Positions 5,973 through 14,029 of a stretch of DNA of 14,029 nt are shown in pieces. The notes below the pieces were generated by a model. That model ran no database searches and had not been told where the DNA came from. It saw only the letters and a program-made list of their open reading frames with translations. A program made the translations under genes and the position numbers. Within the stretch, counting starts at the first letter, position 1; every line of letters starts with the position of its first letter. This DNA comes from Syntrophomonas sp. UBA4911 (GTDB lineage Bacteria > Bacillota > Syntrophomonadia > Syntrophomonadales > Syntrophomonadaceae), in assembly GCA_002398105.1 (NCBI GenBank), contig DHCD01000004.1, positions 38,363 to 52,391 of the forward strand. Direction: 5' to 3'.

Positions 5973-7283
5973 ATGGCCAGTATAAGGGTGGTCCATTATC
6001 TGAACCAGTTTTTCGGTCAGATCGGCGGCGAAGAAAAAGCCGATATAGTCCCGTTCAGTAAAGAAGGACCGGTCGGACCCGGAACGGCGCTGGTCCAAGC
6101 TCTGGATGGCGATATGGAAATCGTCGGTACCGTAATCTGCGGCGACACCTATTTTAATGAAAATCTGGAGGCGGCTACGGAGAAGGTAATTGCGCTGATA
6201 GCTGGTTTTAGACCTGATTTGCTGATTGCGGGACCGGCATTTAACGCCGGCCGCTATGGCATGGCCTGCGGCGCGGTTTGTACCGCCGTTCAGGAACGAC
6301 TGAAAATACCGGTGGTGACCGGTATGTACGAAGAGAATCCGGGTGCTGACATGTATAAAAAACAAATCTATATAGTTAAGACCGGAAATTCGGCGGCCCA
6401 GATGAGAAAGGCCATTCCGGCTCTGGCCCGGCTGGCTGGAAAACTGGCCCGGGGGGAAGTGATGGGATCTCCGGCCGAGGAAGGATACCTGGCCCGGGGT
6501 ATACGCCGCAACGTTTTTCATGAACAGCGGGGATCAGCCCGGGCGGTGGCAATGTTATTGAAAAAATTGCAAGGGGAACCCTTTGACACGGAATACCCTA
6601 TGCCGGTATTTGACCGGGTAACTCCCCGGCCTGCCATCAAGGATCTGAGCAAAGCCAAGATAGCCCTGGTAACATCGGGAGGAATAGTGCCCAAAGGGAA
6701 TCCCGACCGGATAGAATCTTCCAGTGCCTCCAAATTTGGACGCTATGACCTGAGCGGAATCAATGACCTGGATGAGAATACCTTTGAGACGGCTCATGGA
6801 GGCTACGATCCGGTCTATGCCAATCAGGACGCCGACCGGGTATTGCCGGTAGATGTAATGCGCCAGTTGGAAAAAGAAGGCGTTATCGGCCGGCTTCACA
6901 ATATTTATTATGCCACGGTGGGCAATGGTACTTCGGTAGCCAATGCCAAAAAATATGCCCATGCCATTGGAGAAGAATTGAAACAGGAGAAGGTAGACGG
7001 AATAATCCTGACTTCCACCTGAGGCACCTGTACTCGTTGCGGTGCAACGATGGTGAAAGAGCTGGAAGAAGTTGTAGATGTTCCGGTAGTTCATGTTTGT
7101 ACGGTGGTACCCATTTCCCTGACCGTGGGCGCCAACCGCATTGACCCGGCGGTGGCTATTCCTTATCCGCTGGGCAATCCCCAGTTGAACCGGAGCGAGG
7201 AATTGGCCCTGCGCCGGGGTATAGTGGAAAAAGCTCTACAGGCGCTATCTACTGATGTCACCGAGCAGACGGTATTTCAGTGA
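5973..7283 (+). CDS. grdB: Glycine reductase component B gamma subunit, selenoprotein (GrdB), UGA read as Sec
   Basis: GrdB is the catalytic selenoprotein of component B; its selenol attacks the activated glycine and releases ammonia. The frame starts at ATG 5973 (RBS AGAAGGGGG, 5956-5964) and passes an in-frame TGA at 7020-7022, ending at TGA 7281-7283 with 436 residues, the usual family size. The Sec context STUGTCTRCGATMVKE places U350 before C353 and C356 and is the conserved GrdB signature. Gene callers would stop at 7022 and report a separate short ORF from 7050. A strong hairpin follows the Sec codon. The gene lies 20 bases after grdA and 25 before grdC, so the operon is continuous. 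Confidence 0.97.
7020..7050 (+). promoter_or_regulatory. Bacterial SECIS element of grdB
   Basis: After the Sec codon TGA (7020-7022), TCGTTGC (7034-7040) pairs perfectly with GCAACGA (7044-7050) around the 3-base loop GGT. The loop starts 21 bases after the T of TGA, nearly the same spacing as in grdA, and also begins with GG. This fits SelB-dependent selenocysteine insertion. Confidence 0.8.
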
Positions 7284-7308
7284 AAAATATCCAGAGGAGG
7301 GATAGGTT

Positions 7309-8856
7309 TTGGCCTTTCCGGTAATTAAAGCAACCGGTTATATTCTGGTACATGCCCCCCGGATTATGATGGAGCATGGCACTACCATCACCATGGAGAA
7401 GCAGCATAACCCTGATTCCAACTATCTGCAGAACATAGAAAAGAAGATCCGCGATTTTGACATGGCCGTAAGATATGCCCCCAATCAGGTGTATATAGGA
7501 AATCTGACCCCGGAGGAGCTGCGCCTGATACCCCAGCCCTGGTATGATAACCTGGCGGATCAGGACCGACAAGGTAAGTATGGCGAAATAATACCGGAAA
7601 ACGAGTTTTACGCCGCTATGAAGATTGCGGACAGCTTTCAGCTGGTAGAACTGGAAGAGGAATTTGCCGTGAAAATTAAGAACATCCTGGCGGCTAAAAA
7701 TATCTACAGTGAGAAACAGCTGGTTCTGTTTGACCGCAGCAGCAGCCGGGATCAGATCAAAGATTTGGTTTCCTCCGGCACGGCCGAAGGTTTGTATGAG
7801 AACCGTCAATTAGTGGGATGTGTACGCCGGGCCCATGAAAGCGACCCCAATCTCTCGGCCCACGTCATTTTTGAAAATCTGGTGGCCAAGGCTTCCGGGG
7901 TTCTGGCGCTGAAGAATCTGCTGTACAGGAACGATATGGATCCGGCAGCTATCGACTATATTATCGAAACTTCGGAAGAGGCCATCGGCGACATGAACCA
8001 AAGGGGAGGCGGTAATCTGGCCAAAGCTATCGGTGAGGCGGCGGAGTGCATGAACGCTACCGGGGTGGACATGCGGGGGTTTTGCGCCGGGCCGGCTCAT
8101 GGAATGCTTGCGGCAGCGGCCCTGGTGCAGTCTGGTATCTTTCAAAATGTGGCGGTGATGGCCGGGGGATCATCAGCCAAGCTGGGGATGAACAGCCGTG
8201 ATCACGTAGCCAAAGACATGCCGGTGCTGGAAGATATGGTAGGTGGTTATGCCGTGCTGGTAAGTGCCAATGATGGCCAAAACCCGGTGATCAGAACTGA
8301 TATTGTAGGAAAGCACAAAATTTCTTCCGGCTCCTCGCCGCAGGCAGTGATACAGGCCATCGTAGTCGACCCGCTGGAGAAGAATGATCTCAAGATAACT
8401 GATGTGGACGTTTATGCCCCCGAACTGCAGAATGCAGAAATTACAGCCCCGGCCGGCGCCGGCGACGTACCGCTGGCCAATTATAAAATGATAGGAGCCA
8501 TGGCGGTTAAACGAGGCGAGATAACCAGGGATAAATTAAACGATTTTGCCTCCCGGCATGGTGTAATCGGATTTGCGCCGACCCAGGGCCATATCCCTTC
8601 GGGAGTTCCCCTGCTGGGTTATATTCGCGATTCCATTCGGGAGGGGAAAATGCAGCGGGCGATGATAATCGGCAAAGGCAGCCTGTTTCTGGGGCGAATG
8701 ACCGACCTTTTTGACGGCATCAGCTTTATCATAGAAGGCAATAGCGGAGTGGTTGAGAGCGGAGGGATAGATGATGCCGCGGAGTTTAAACAGGAAATCC
8801 GCAATATGCTGGCTGACGCCATCCAGGAATTAGCCAGGTCAGTGGCCGGGAGGTGA
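7309..8856 (+). CDS. grdC: Glycine reductase component C beta subunit (GrdC)
   Basis: Component C converts the Se-carboxymethyl group held by GrdA to an enzyme-bound acetyl thioester and then to acetyl phosphate. GrdC is the large subunit, 515 residues here as is usual, and belongs to the FabH/thiolase-like fold. Visible features are the start YILVHAPRIMMEHGTT (about 11-26), RGFCAGPAHG with C259 as the likely nucleophilic-elbow cysteine, AGGSSAKLGMN (285-295) and TQGHIPSG with H428. The start is TTG 7309, eight bases after GAGGAGG (7294-7300); no better ATG is near. The stop is at 8854-8856, directly before the grdD start, so the two subunits are translationally coupled. Confidence 0.96.
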   Translation: MAFPVIKATGYILVHAPRIMMEHGTTITMEKQHNPDSNYLQNIEKKIRDFDMAVRYAPNQVYIGNLTPEELRLIPQPWYDNLADQDRQGKYGEIIPENEFYAAMKIADSFQLVELEEEFAVKIKNILAAKNIYSEKQLVLFDRSSSRDQIKDLVSSGTAEGLYENRQLVGCVRRAHESDPNLSAHVIFENLVAKASGVLALKNLLYRNDMDPAAIDYIIETSEEAIGDMNQRGGGNLAKAIGEAAECMNATGVDMRGFCAGPAHGMLAAAALVQSGIFQNVAVMAGGSSAKLGMNSRDHVAKDMPVLEDMVGGYAVLVSANDGQNPVIRTDIVGKHKISSGSSPQAVIQAIVVDPLEKNDLKITDVDVYAPELQNAEITAPAGAGDVPLANYKMIGAMAVKRGEITRDKLNDFASRHGVIGFAPTQGHIPSGVPLLGYIRDSIREGKMQRAMIIGKGSLFLGRMTDLFDGISFIIEGNSGVVESGGIDDAAEFKQEIRNMLADAIQELARSVAGR

Positions 8857-8863
8857 CTTGGGG

Positions 8864-10009
8864 ATGAACGGGATGTATAAAAATATGGTGGGGGAAGTCC
8901 TGAATGAGACTATTGAGCTGCTCAGAAGCGGACAAACCAGTAAAAAAGTAAAGATCGGCCTGACCACCTGGGGCAGTGAGATTGCTCCCCGGGAACTGAT
9001 TCAGGGCGCCCGCCAGGCTATGAAAAGAGAGCCGGGGCTGGAGGTAAGTATCATCGGTCCGGCCCCTCCATGTGAACTGCCCGTATATAAGGCGGGCAGC
9101 GAGGACGAAGTCCATACGGTACTGGAAAAATTGCTGGATGACCAGGATTTGGATGGAGTCGTTACCATGCACTATCCTTTCCCCATCGGAGTAGCCACTA
9201 TAGGCAAGGTGGTAACCCCGGCCCGGGGAAAAGAGATGTATATAGCCAGTACCACCGGAACAGCTGATACCGACCGGATTCAGGCCATGGTTAAAAATGC
9301 GGTATATGGTATAGCGGCAGCCCAGGCTGATGGGATAGCTGATCCTACCGTGGGAATTCTGAATGTAGACGGCGCCCGTCAGGTGGAAAGATACCTTAAT
9401 ACTATGCAGGCCAACGGCTACGAGTTCAGCTGGGGTAAATCCCGGCGGGCGGAAGGCGGGCATGTCCTGAGAGGAAACGACCTTATTCTGGGCAGTGTGG
9501 ATGTGGCCGTATGCGATACCTTGACCGGTAATATTTTAATGAAACTCTTCAGCTCTTTCCACAGCGGCGGAGATTATGAGACCGGGGGTTACGGATATGG
9601 GCCCGGTATAGGAGAAAATTTCAACCGGTTAATAGCGATAATATCCCGAGCTTCGGGCACACCGGTGATAGCCAATGCCCTGGCCTATTGCGCCGCCATG
9701 GTTCATGGCAATTTAAGCCGGATAAGCCGGCTCCAGATTCAGAAAGCGAAACAGGCCAGGTGGCAGATACCCTCCGCCCCTAAAGTCGAAGCTGAGGCCA
9801 GAGAAGATATAGCACCTCCTGCCGCTAAAGTTACCAGTGAGCAAATTCCCGGCATTGATATTCTGGAGCTTGAAGAAGCCGTGAAATCACTATGGCAAGC
9901 ACAGATTTTCGCCTCCACCGGTATGGGATGCACCGGACCGGTTATCCTCATTGCTGAGGAAGATAAAGCCAGAGCTATACAAATTCTTAAGGCAAACCAA
10001 TATTTATAA
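8864..10009 (+). CDS. grdD: Glycine reductase component C alpha subunit (GrdD)
   Basis: GrdD is the phosphotransacetylase-like (PlsX/phosphate acyltransferase fold) subunit that takes the acetyl group onto a cysteine and transfers it to phosphate, making acetyl phosphate. Visible features are GIGEN and the glycine-rich GGYGYGPG (about 241-248), ASGTPVIANA, and near the C-terminus FASTGMGCTGPV, whose Cys (356 from this start) matches the acetyl-carrying cysteine described for this family. I chose ATG 8864 (381 residues) because the Shine-Dalgarno GGGAGGTG (8848-8855) is well placed for it. TTG 8858 is possible and adds two residues, but it sits too close to the RBS. An Ala/Glu/Pro-rich linker (about 304-324) precedes the last domain. 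The gene overlaps or nearly touches grdC. Confidence 0.95.
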   Translation: MNGMYKNMVGEVLNETIELLRSGQTSKKVKIGLTTWGSEIAPRELIQGARQAMKREPGLEVSIIGPAPPCELPVYKAGSEDEVHTVLEKLLDDQDLDGVVTMHYPFPIGVATIGKVVTPARGKEMYIASTTGTADTDRIQAMVKNAVYGIAAAQADGIADPTVGILNVDGARQVERYLNTMQANGYEFSWGKSRRAEGGHVLRGNDLILGSVDVAVCDTLTGNILMKLFSSFHSGGDYETGGYGYGPGIGENFNRLIAIISRASGTPVIANALAYCAAMVHGNLSRISRLQIQKAKQARWQIPSAPKVEAEAREDIAPPAAKVTSEQIPGIDILELEEAVKSLWQAQIFASTGMGCTGPVILIAEEDKARAIQILKANQYL

Positions 10010-10052
10010 GTTAAAATAGAATCATTATGCATAAGGAGGCGAATTAATTTTC

Positions 10053-11720
10053 ATGAAAAGCGATATCGAAATAGCCCAGGAAGCAAAGATGCTGCCCATA
10101 GCCGAAGTAGCCCGCTCATTGGGACTGACTGAGGATGACATTGACCTTTATGGTAAATATAAGGCCAAGGTCTCCCTTGATGTCTGGCATAGGCTGGCGG
10201 ATAGACCTTCGGGAAAACTGGTTCTGGTGACAGCTATCACTCCGACCCCGGCAGGTGAGGGCAAGACTACTACCACCGTAGGATTGGGACAGGCTTTAAA
10301 CCGGATAGGCCAAAAAGCTATTATTGCCCTGCGGGAGCCCTCGTTAGGGCCCAGCTTCGGTATTAAAGGCGGGGCTGCCGGCGGCGGTTACTCCCAGGTG
10401 GTACCGATGGAGGATATCAACCTGCATTTTACCGGAGACATTCATGCTGTAACCACGGCCCATAACTTGCTGGCAGCGATGCTGGACAATCATCTGCACC
10501 AGGGCAATGTCTTGAACATTGACCCGCGTCAGGTGGTTTTGCGGCGGGCCATGGATTTGAACGAAAGAGCTCTGCGCAATATTGTCCTGGGCTTGGGCGG
10601 AAAAATTAACGGGGTTCCTCGTGAATCCGGCTTTGATATCACCGTAGCTTCGGAGGTTATGGCCGCTTTATGCCTGGCTACTGATTTAATGGACCTCAAG
10701 GAACGATTTAAGCGCATTGTGGTGGCTTATACTTATGACGGTCGTCCGGTAACGGCTGACGACCTTAAAGCAGCCGGTTCCATGGCCCTGCTGATGAAAG
10801 ACGCTATAAAACCGAACCTGGTTCAGACCCTGGAAAATACCCCGGCTTTTGTCCATGGAGGTCCTTTTGCCAATATAGCCCATGGCGCCAACAGTATCAT
10901 GGCTACCCGCATCGGCATGAAGCTGGCGGATTATATGATAACCGAGGCCGGTTTCGGTGCTGACCTGGGAGCGGAAAAATTCTTCAATATAGTATGCCGC
11001 TACGGTCAGATGCAGCCATCCGCGGTGGTGCTGGTGGCTACCATCCGGGCTCTCAAGAATCATGGCGGAGTAGCTAAGGACAAATTGGGAGAAAAAAATA
11101 TGGCGGCCCTGGAAAAAGGCATCGAAAATCTTATTAAACAACTGGAGAATATCCAGAAATTCGGACTTCCGGTAGTGGTAGCGTTAAATGAATTCCCCAC
11201 CGATACCAAGGAAGAAATTGATTTTATCATTGACCAGTGCGCTGCTCTGGGAGCAGATGTCGCTCTTTCCCGGGTATGGGCCCAAGGCGGGGCCGGCGGT
11301 GAAGAATTGGCGGCTAAAGTGGTGGCGGCGACAGCCAAACCTTCCGCCTTCAAATTCCTGTATGAGCTGGAGCAGCCGCTTAAGGCTAAAATCGAAACCG
11401 TCTGTCAGGAAATCTACGGGGCGGACGGAGTCAGTTATTCGGCCGATGCCGCCCGCCTGCTGCAGAAATTTGAAGATTTGGGGTACGGCAGCCTGCCGGT
11501 ATGTATGGCCAAGACCCAATACTCCCTTTCCGATGATCCGGACAAAAAAGGACGTCCCCGTAACTTTACCGTCAATGTTAAAGAAGTGCGCTTATCGGCC
11601 GGAGCAGGATTCGTGGTGGCCCTCACCGGCACCATCATGACCATGCCCGGTCTGGGCAAGACTCCGGCCGCCGAAAAAATTGATATCAGGCCCAACGGCG
11701 AAATCATTGGACTATTCTGA
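10053..11720 (+). CDS. fhs: Formate-tetrahydrofolate ligase
   Basis: Fhs makes 10-formyl-THF from formate, THF and ATP, or runs in reverse to make ATP, in the cytosol. The 555-residue length is typical. The ATP-binding segment TPTPAGEGKTTTT (63-75), the EPSLGPSFGIKGGAAGGG stretch (95-112), PMEDINLHFTGD (118-129) and the C-terminal end NGEIIGLF are family hallmarks. The start is ATG 10053 with AAGGAGG at 10033-10039; the 13-base spacing is long but there is no alternative start. Only 43 bases, with no terminator, separate it from grdD, so it is probably read with the grd operon. A strong terminator follows. This ties glycine reduction to one-carbon metabolism. Confidence 0.98.
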   Translation: MKSDIEIAQEAKMLPIAEVARSLGLTEDDIDLYGKYKAKVSLDVWHRLADRPSGKLVLVTAITPTPAGEGKTTTTVGLGQALNRIGQKAIIALREPSLGPSFGIKGGAAGGGYSQVVPMEDINLHFTGDIHAVTTAHNLLAAMLDNHLHQGNVLNIDPRQVVLRRAMDLNERALRNIVLGLGGKINGVPRESGFDITVASEVMAALCLATDLMDLKERFKRIVVAYTYDGRPVTADDLKAAGSMALLMKDAIKPNLVQTLENTPAFVHGGPFANIAHGANSIMATRIGMKLADYMITEAGFGADLGAEKFFNIVCRYGQMQPSAVVLVATIRALKNHGGVAKDKLGEKNMAALEKGIENLIKQLENIQKFGLPVVVALNEFPTDTKEEIDFIIDQCAALGADVALSRVWAQGGAGGEELAAKVVAATAKPSAFKFLYELEQPLKAKIETVCQEIYGADGVSYSADAARLLQKFEDLGYGSLPVCMAKTQYSLSDDPDKKGRPRNFTVNVKEVRLSAGAGFVVALTGTIMTMPGLGKTPAAEKIDIRPNGEIIGLF

Positions 11721-11731
11721 TTACCGAAACC

Positions 11732-11772
11732 AAAGAGGCTGGGAAGAACTGATCTTCCCAGCCTCTTTTTTT
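11732..11772 (+). terminator. Strong intrinsic terminator ending the grd-fhs transcript
   Basis: A perfect 15-bp stem, AAAGAGGCTGGGAAG (11732-11746) with CTTCCCAGCCTCTTT (11754-11768), has a 7-base loop and continues into an 8-T run (11765-11772). It starts 11 bases after the fhs stop. This is the first clear terminator after the riboswitch, which supports a single transcript of about 10 kb. Confidence 0.95.
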
Positions 11773-11862
11773 GAAACACAAGGACCAGAAAGCATGATCA
11801 TTAGCCGCGACCTTTTTGAAAGCAGCATGGCTTTTTACATATATGCTGGTAAACTGCCTCTA

Positions 11863-11923
11863 TATACTGCTAAAGTACATCTTATTACTGTTATTATTGA
11901 ATGAATACATATTAAGCAGTATA
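11863..11923. promoter_or_regulatory. Inverted repeat over the HTH-MFS promoter, possible operator
   Basis: TATACTGCT (11863-11871) and AGCAGTATA (11915-11923) are perfect 9-base inverted copies 43 bases apart. The second overlaps the -10 box and the first lies upstream of the -35. A related pair CAGCAT (11823-11828)/ATGCTG (11843-11848) lies just before. Such an arrangement could serve a repressor binding both sites by looping, perhaps the HTH protein encoded next (inference). Confidence 0.35.
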
Positions 11924-11925
11924 AT
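11897..11925 (+). promoter_or_regulatory. Sigma-A type promoter of the HTH-MFS unit
   Basis: TTGAAT (11897-11902) and a perfect TATAAT (11920-11925) are separated by 17 bases. Transcription would start near 11932, about 25 bases before the ATG of the HTH gene. Confidence 0.75.
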
Positions 11926-11955
11926 GAGCTGGAATCAAGAAAGGAGCCTGGTTTT

Positions 11956-12417
11956 ATGAACGACGATATTTTGAACCTTGAACAAGCAATTGAATTCTTT
12001 GGCGTCAGTGAAAAAACGCTGATTAAACTGCTCCGGGAAGAACATCTTCCCGCACGCAAAATTGGCCGGGAGTGGCGTTTCAGCCGGGAGGCGCTGCTTA
12101 GCTGGCTGGCCTCCGGGGATTCCATCAACTATATCAATCAGAATGAGCGCTATATGGTTTCCAAAGATGTATCGGATACATCTTGCGCTTTGTTTGGAAA
12201 AATCTGTGATGCCTTAACCGCCTTAAAGAGCAATGACAATAATCTCAAAATTTTATTGCAGGAACTGGACCGGGACATCACCATCCCGCAGGAAGCCACT
12301 CTCCGAACCAGCTATAAGCAGCAGCGCGAGATTGAAAAACTGGAATTCAAAATCTTCTGGGATATGCGTGATGATGCCAAGCTGGAGGGCAATCAAAAAT
12401 TGCCGGCCAGCCGTTAA
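11956..12417 (+). CDS. Excisionase-family (MerR-like) helix-turn-helix DNA-binding protein
   Basis: This is a 153-residue protein starting at ATG 11956 after AAAGGAG (about 11940-11946). Residues 6-53 form an excisionase/HTH_17 domain: NLEQAIEFFGVSEKTLIKLL, then HLPARKIGREWRF and REALLSWL. In this fold the short wing carries the basic residues and the R-x-W-R-F core. The remaining 100 residues are helical and charged, with no recognised domain, and may mediate oligomerisation or sensing. No integrase, phage gene or attachment site is nearby, so a phage excisionase role is unlikely; regulation of the adjacent MFS gene, 22 bases downstream, is more plausible. An inverted repeat overlaps its promoter. 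The domain call is firm and the role is inferred. Confidence 0.85.
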   Translation: MNDDILNLEQAIEFFGVSEKTLIKLLREEHLPARKIGREWRFSREALLSWLASGDSINYINQNERYMVSKDVSDTSCALFGKICDALTALKSNDNNLKILLQELDRDITIPQEATLRTSYKQQREIEKLEFKIFWDMRDDAKLEGNQKLPASR

Positions 12418-12439
12418 AAATGGAAAGGAAGCGACAAAT

Positions 12440-13672
12440 ATGAGAAGGAACGGCGGGAAAAGGTTCACGCCTGCCATTACGGTCATCCTTCTATTCGGCG
12501 TAATCAGCATGCTGGGCGACATGGTTTATGAGAGCGCCCGTGGAGCCAACAGCCAGTATTTTAATTTACTGAGTATCAGCGCGGCGCAGGTGGGGCTGGT
12601 ATTCGGCATCGGCGAGTTCCTCGGCTACTTTTTAAGGTTATTAGCCGGTGTGCTGTCTGACAAGACAGGAAAATATTGGATCTTTATCTTTGTGGGATAC
12701 GGCATGCTGCTCGTTGTACCCTTTATGGGTTTTACGATGAATTGGAATATTCTCGTCATTCTTATTCTCATGGAACGAATAGGTAAATCGCTGCGGAATC
12801 CTGCCAAGGATACGATTTTGTCCGGGGTAGCCGAGAACCAGGTCGGCACCGGATTTGCTTTCGGGCTGCAAGAAGCTCTGGATCAGATTGGCGCCCTGGT
12901 AGGGCCGCTGATCTTTACACTGGTTTTTTTCCTTGCAGATAAAAACGGAATTACGGAATATCAATTGGGCTACAAACTGCTTTTTATTCCTTTTGCCCTT
13001 CTTATGCTGTTTGTGTTGTACGCCTACCGCAAGATCAAGCGGAATAACCTGGCCCCCGCCAAAGATCATAAAGAATTCCGTTCGGAGCGGCTGAAACCGA
13101 TCTTTTGGATCTATACGGCGTTTACTTTTTTCTGCACGCTGGGCTTTGTCAATTTCAGCGTCATAGGCTATCATCTAAAAGCCAATCATCTGCTGTCGGA
13201 CGGCAACATTACGCTGCTCTATTCGGGGGCCATGGCCGTGGACGCTTTGGCGGCGCTGGCTATCGGCAAAACCTACGATTGGCTGAAAAATAAGACAGGA
13301 ATCAAAACGGGCGGTCTCACCGTCCTGATGGCGATTCCATTCCTTACGCTGCTGCTGCCGTTCCTGACCATTGGCAACTCAATAGCCCTGATCGTTATCG
13401 GTATGATGATCTTCGGTATTGTCATGGGCACGCATGAAGCCATTATGCGTTCAGCTATTGCAGATATTACGCCTTTCTATAAACGCGGTACCAGCTACGG
13501 CATTTTTAACACCGGCTACGGCCTGGCGCTTTTAATAGGAGCGGCGCTTATGGGATGGCTGTATGACCTGAATCAGACAGGGATTATTATTGCTTTCACC
13601 TGTGTTGCCGAAGCAATTGCCGTTTTCCTATATTTCAGAATGATTCATATGGTAAGGACAAACGAACAATAG
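12440..13672 (+). CDS. MFS transporter, substrate unknown
   Basis: This is a 410-residue integral membrane protein of the major facilitator superfamily with about 12 hydrophobic segments. The signature loop between helices 2 and 3 is GVLSDKTGK (70-78). A second conserved stretch, ERIGKSLRNPAKD (112-124), is typical of one MFS subgroup. I chose ATG 12440 because GGAAAGGA (12422-12429) precedes it and the first membrane helix starts about 10 residues in; the frame is open further upstream to 12233 but that part overlaps the HTH gene and has no MFS character. It shares a transcript with the HTH gene. No residue pattern identifies the substrate; drug or metabolite export is possible but unproven. 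Confidence 0.9.
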   Translation: MRRNGGKRFTPAITVILLFGVISMLGDMVYESARGANSQYFNLLSISAAQVGLVFGIGEFLGYFLRLLAGVLSDKTGKYWIFIFVGYGMLLVVPFMGFTMNWNILVILILMERIGKSLRNPAKDTILSGVAENQVGTGFAFGLQEALDQIGALVGPLIFTLVFFLADKNGITEYQLGYKLLFIPFALLMLFVLYAYRKIKRNNLAPAKDHKEFRSERLKPIFWIYTAFTFFCTLGFVNFSVIGYHLKANHLLSDGNITLLYSGAMAVDALAALAIGKTYDWLKNKTGIKTGGLTVLMAIPFLTLLLPFLTIGNSIALIVIGMMIFGIVMGTHEAIMRSAIADITPFYKRGTSYGIFNTGYGLALLIGAALMGWLYDLNQTGIIIAFTCVAEAIAVFLYFRMIHMVRTNEQ

Positions 13673-13770
13673 AAGCCTAATACTGATTCTTCAGCTACAT
13701 AAGCTTTTTGAGTTTTATAGGAATCAATTGTCTTGCGAAAGTCCGACCGTAATTTGGATGACGCAATAAG

Positions 13771-13805
13771 CAGCCGGCAAGTATAAAAGCTTGCCGGCTG
13801 TTTCC
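13771..13805 (+). terminator. Probable terminator after the MFS gene
   Basis: A perfect 11-bp GC-rich stem, CAGCCGGCAAG (13771-13781) with CTTGCCGGCTG (13790-13800), has an 8-base loop. The 3' tail TTTCCTATT is only weakly U-rich. It lies 98 bases after the MFS stop, so the transcript would have a longish 3' end. Confidence 0.7.
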
Positions 13806-14029
13806 TATTCCGATATGGTATCGTGTATAAACACGGCCTCGCTTAAAAGGAACCAGACCATCCGCTTAAATGACCTGATCGCCGCGGAAGAAAAGAGCTG
13901 GTCCATATCATGGGTATAAGAACGCTCTTTATCAGGACTGGAAAGATGGCTGGATTACACATAACCGGGGCTTATTTTACCTGATGACTATTAATATACT
14001 CATTGATGATAGCATCATAGCCGGCCATG
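13805..14029 (-). pseudogene. Possible minus-strand coding remnant at the window edge
   Basis: On the minus strand an open stretch of 49 codons without a good start ends at a stop at 13805-13807. In a different frame, the window edge (14029) opens a frame of at least 18 codons ending in GYDAIINEYINSHQVK at a stop at 13972-13974. The two could be pieces of one frameshifted gene or the tail of a neighbour plus chance coding. I recognise no family. A short plus-strand frame from ATG 13815 (34 residues) covers the same bases and is equally weak. Apart from the hairpin at 13771-13800, nothing else is seen between 13673 and 14029. Confidence 0.17.

Noticed and set aside
5949..6521. 190-codon minus-strand frame opposite grdB
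   Set aside because: The grdB sequence on the plus strand is conserved family sequence; the antisense frame has no features of its own.
7020..7022. TGA ending grdB at 349 residues with a separate small gene from 7050
   Set aside because: The sequence on both sides forms one GrdB with the STUGTCTRC signature; a hairpin follows the codon and the combined length is normal.
11956..12417. Phage or integrative element excisionase
   Set aside because: No integrase, att repeat, tRNA or other phage gene is present; the same HTH domain is common in ordinary regulators.
12233..12439. N-terminal extension of the MFS protein
   Set aside because: It overlaps the HTH gene in another frame and shows no hydrophobic helix pattern; ATG 12440 has its own RBS and leads straight into the first membrane helix.
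1..14029. CRISPR arrays, tRNA or rRNA genes, full insertion sequences
   Set aside because: No regularly spaced repeats, no cloverleaf-like sequence and no transposase were found on reading through the window.

Overview
The window is a stretch of an anaerobic, selenocysteine-using Clostridia/Firmicutes-type genome. The evidence is a complete glycine reductase (grd) gene set with two in-frame UGA (Sec) codons, a tandem glycine riboswitch, an [FeFe] hydrogenase, strong AGGAGG ribosome binding sites, frequent TTG/GTG starts and formate-tetrahydrofolate ligase. The species cannot be named from the sequence alone.

Layout: (1) 1-1032, the C-terminal part of an [FeFe] hydrogenase catalytic subunit, cut by the window edge. 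(2) 1093-1380, a short effector-binding-domain protein that looks like the tail of an AraC-type regulator, followed by a terminator hairpin. (3) 1492-2159, a sigma-A promoter, a two-aptamer glycine riboswitch with its terminator, and about 380 bases of non-coding leader holding a GC-rich island flanked by short repeats. (4) 2160-10009, grdX-trxB-trxA-grdE-grdA-grdB-grdC-grdD, all on the plus strand and closely spaced. (5) 10053-11720, fhs, with no terminator between it and grdD, then a strong intrinsic terminator. (6) 11897-13672, a separate unit with its own promoter, encoding an excisionase-like helix-turn-helix protein and an MFS transporter. (7) 13673-14029, a terminator-like hairpin and sequence without a convincing gene.

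How it fits together: GrdE and GrdB (component B) bind glycine through a pyruvoyl group and a selenol. GrdA carries the carboxymethyl group on selenocysteine. GrdC and GrdD (component C) release acetyl phosphate, which can yield ATP. TrxB and TrxA recycle the reducing equivalents. The riboswitch ahead of the operon should turn it on when glycine is abundant. Fhs links the operon to one-carbon metabolism, consistent with a glycine synthase-reductase route or with disposal of C1 units from glycine. The most unusual points are the TrxB protein (405 residues, a thioredoxin-like C-terminal domain without cysteines, and no arginine pair for NADPH binding), the atypical CERC thioredoxin, two Sec-insertion hairpins with matching geometry, and the repeat-flanked island in the leader.
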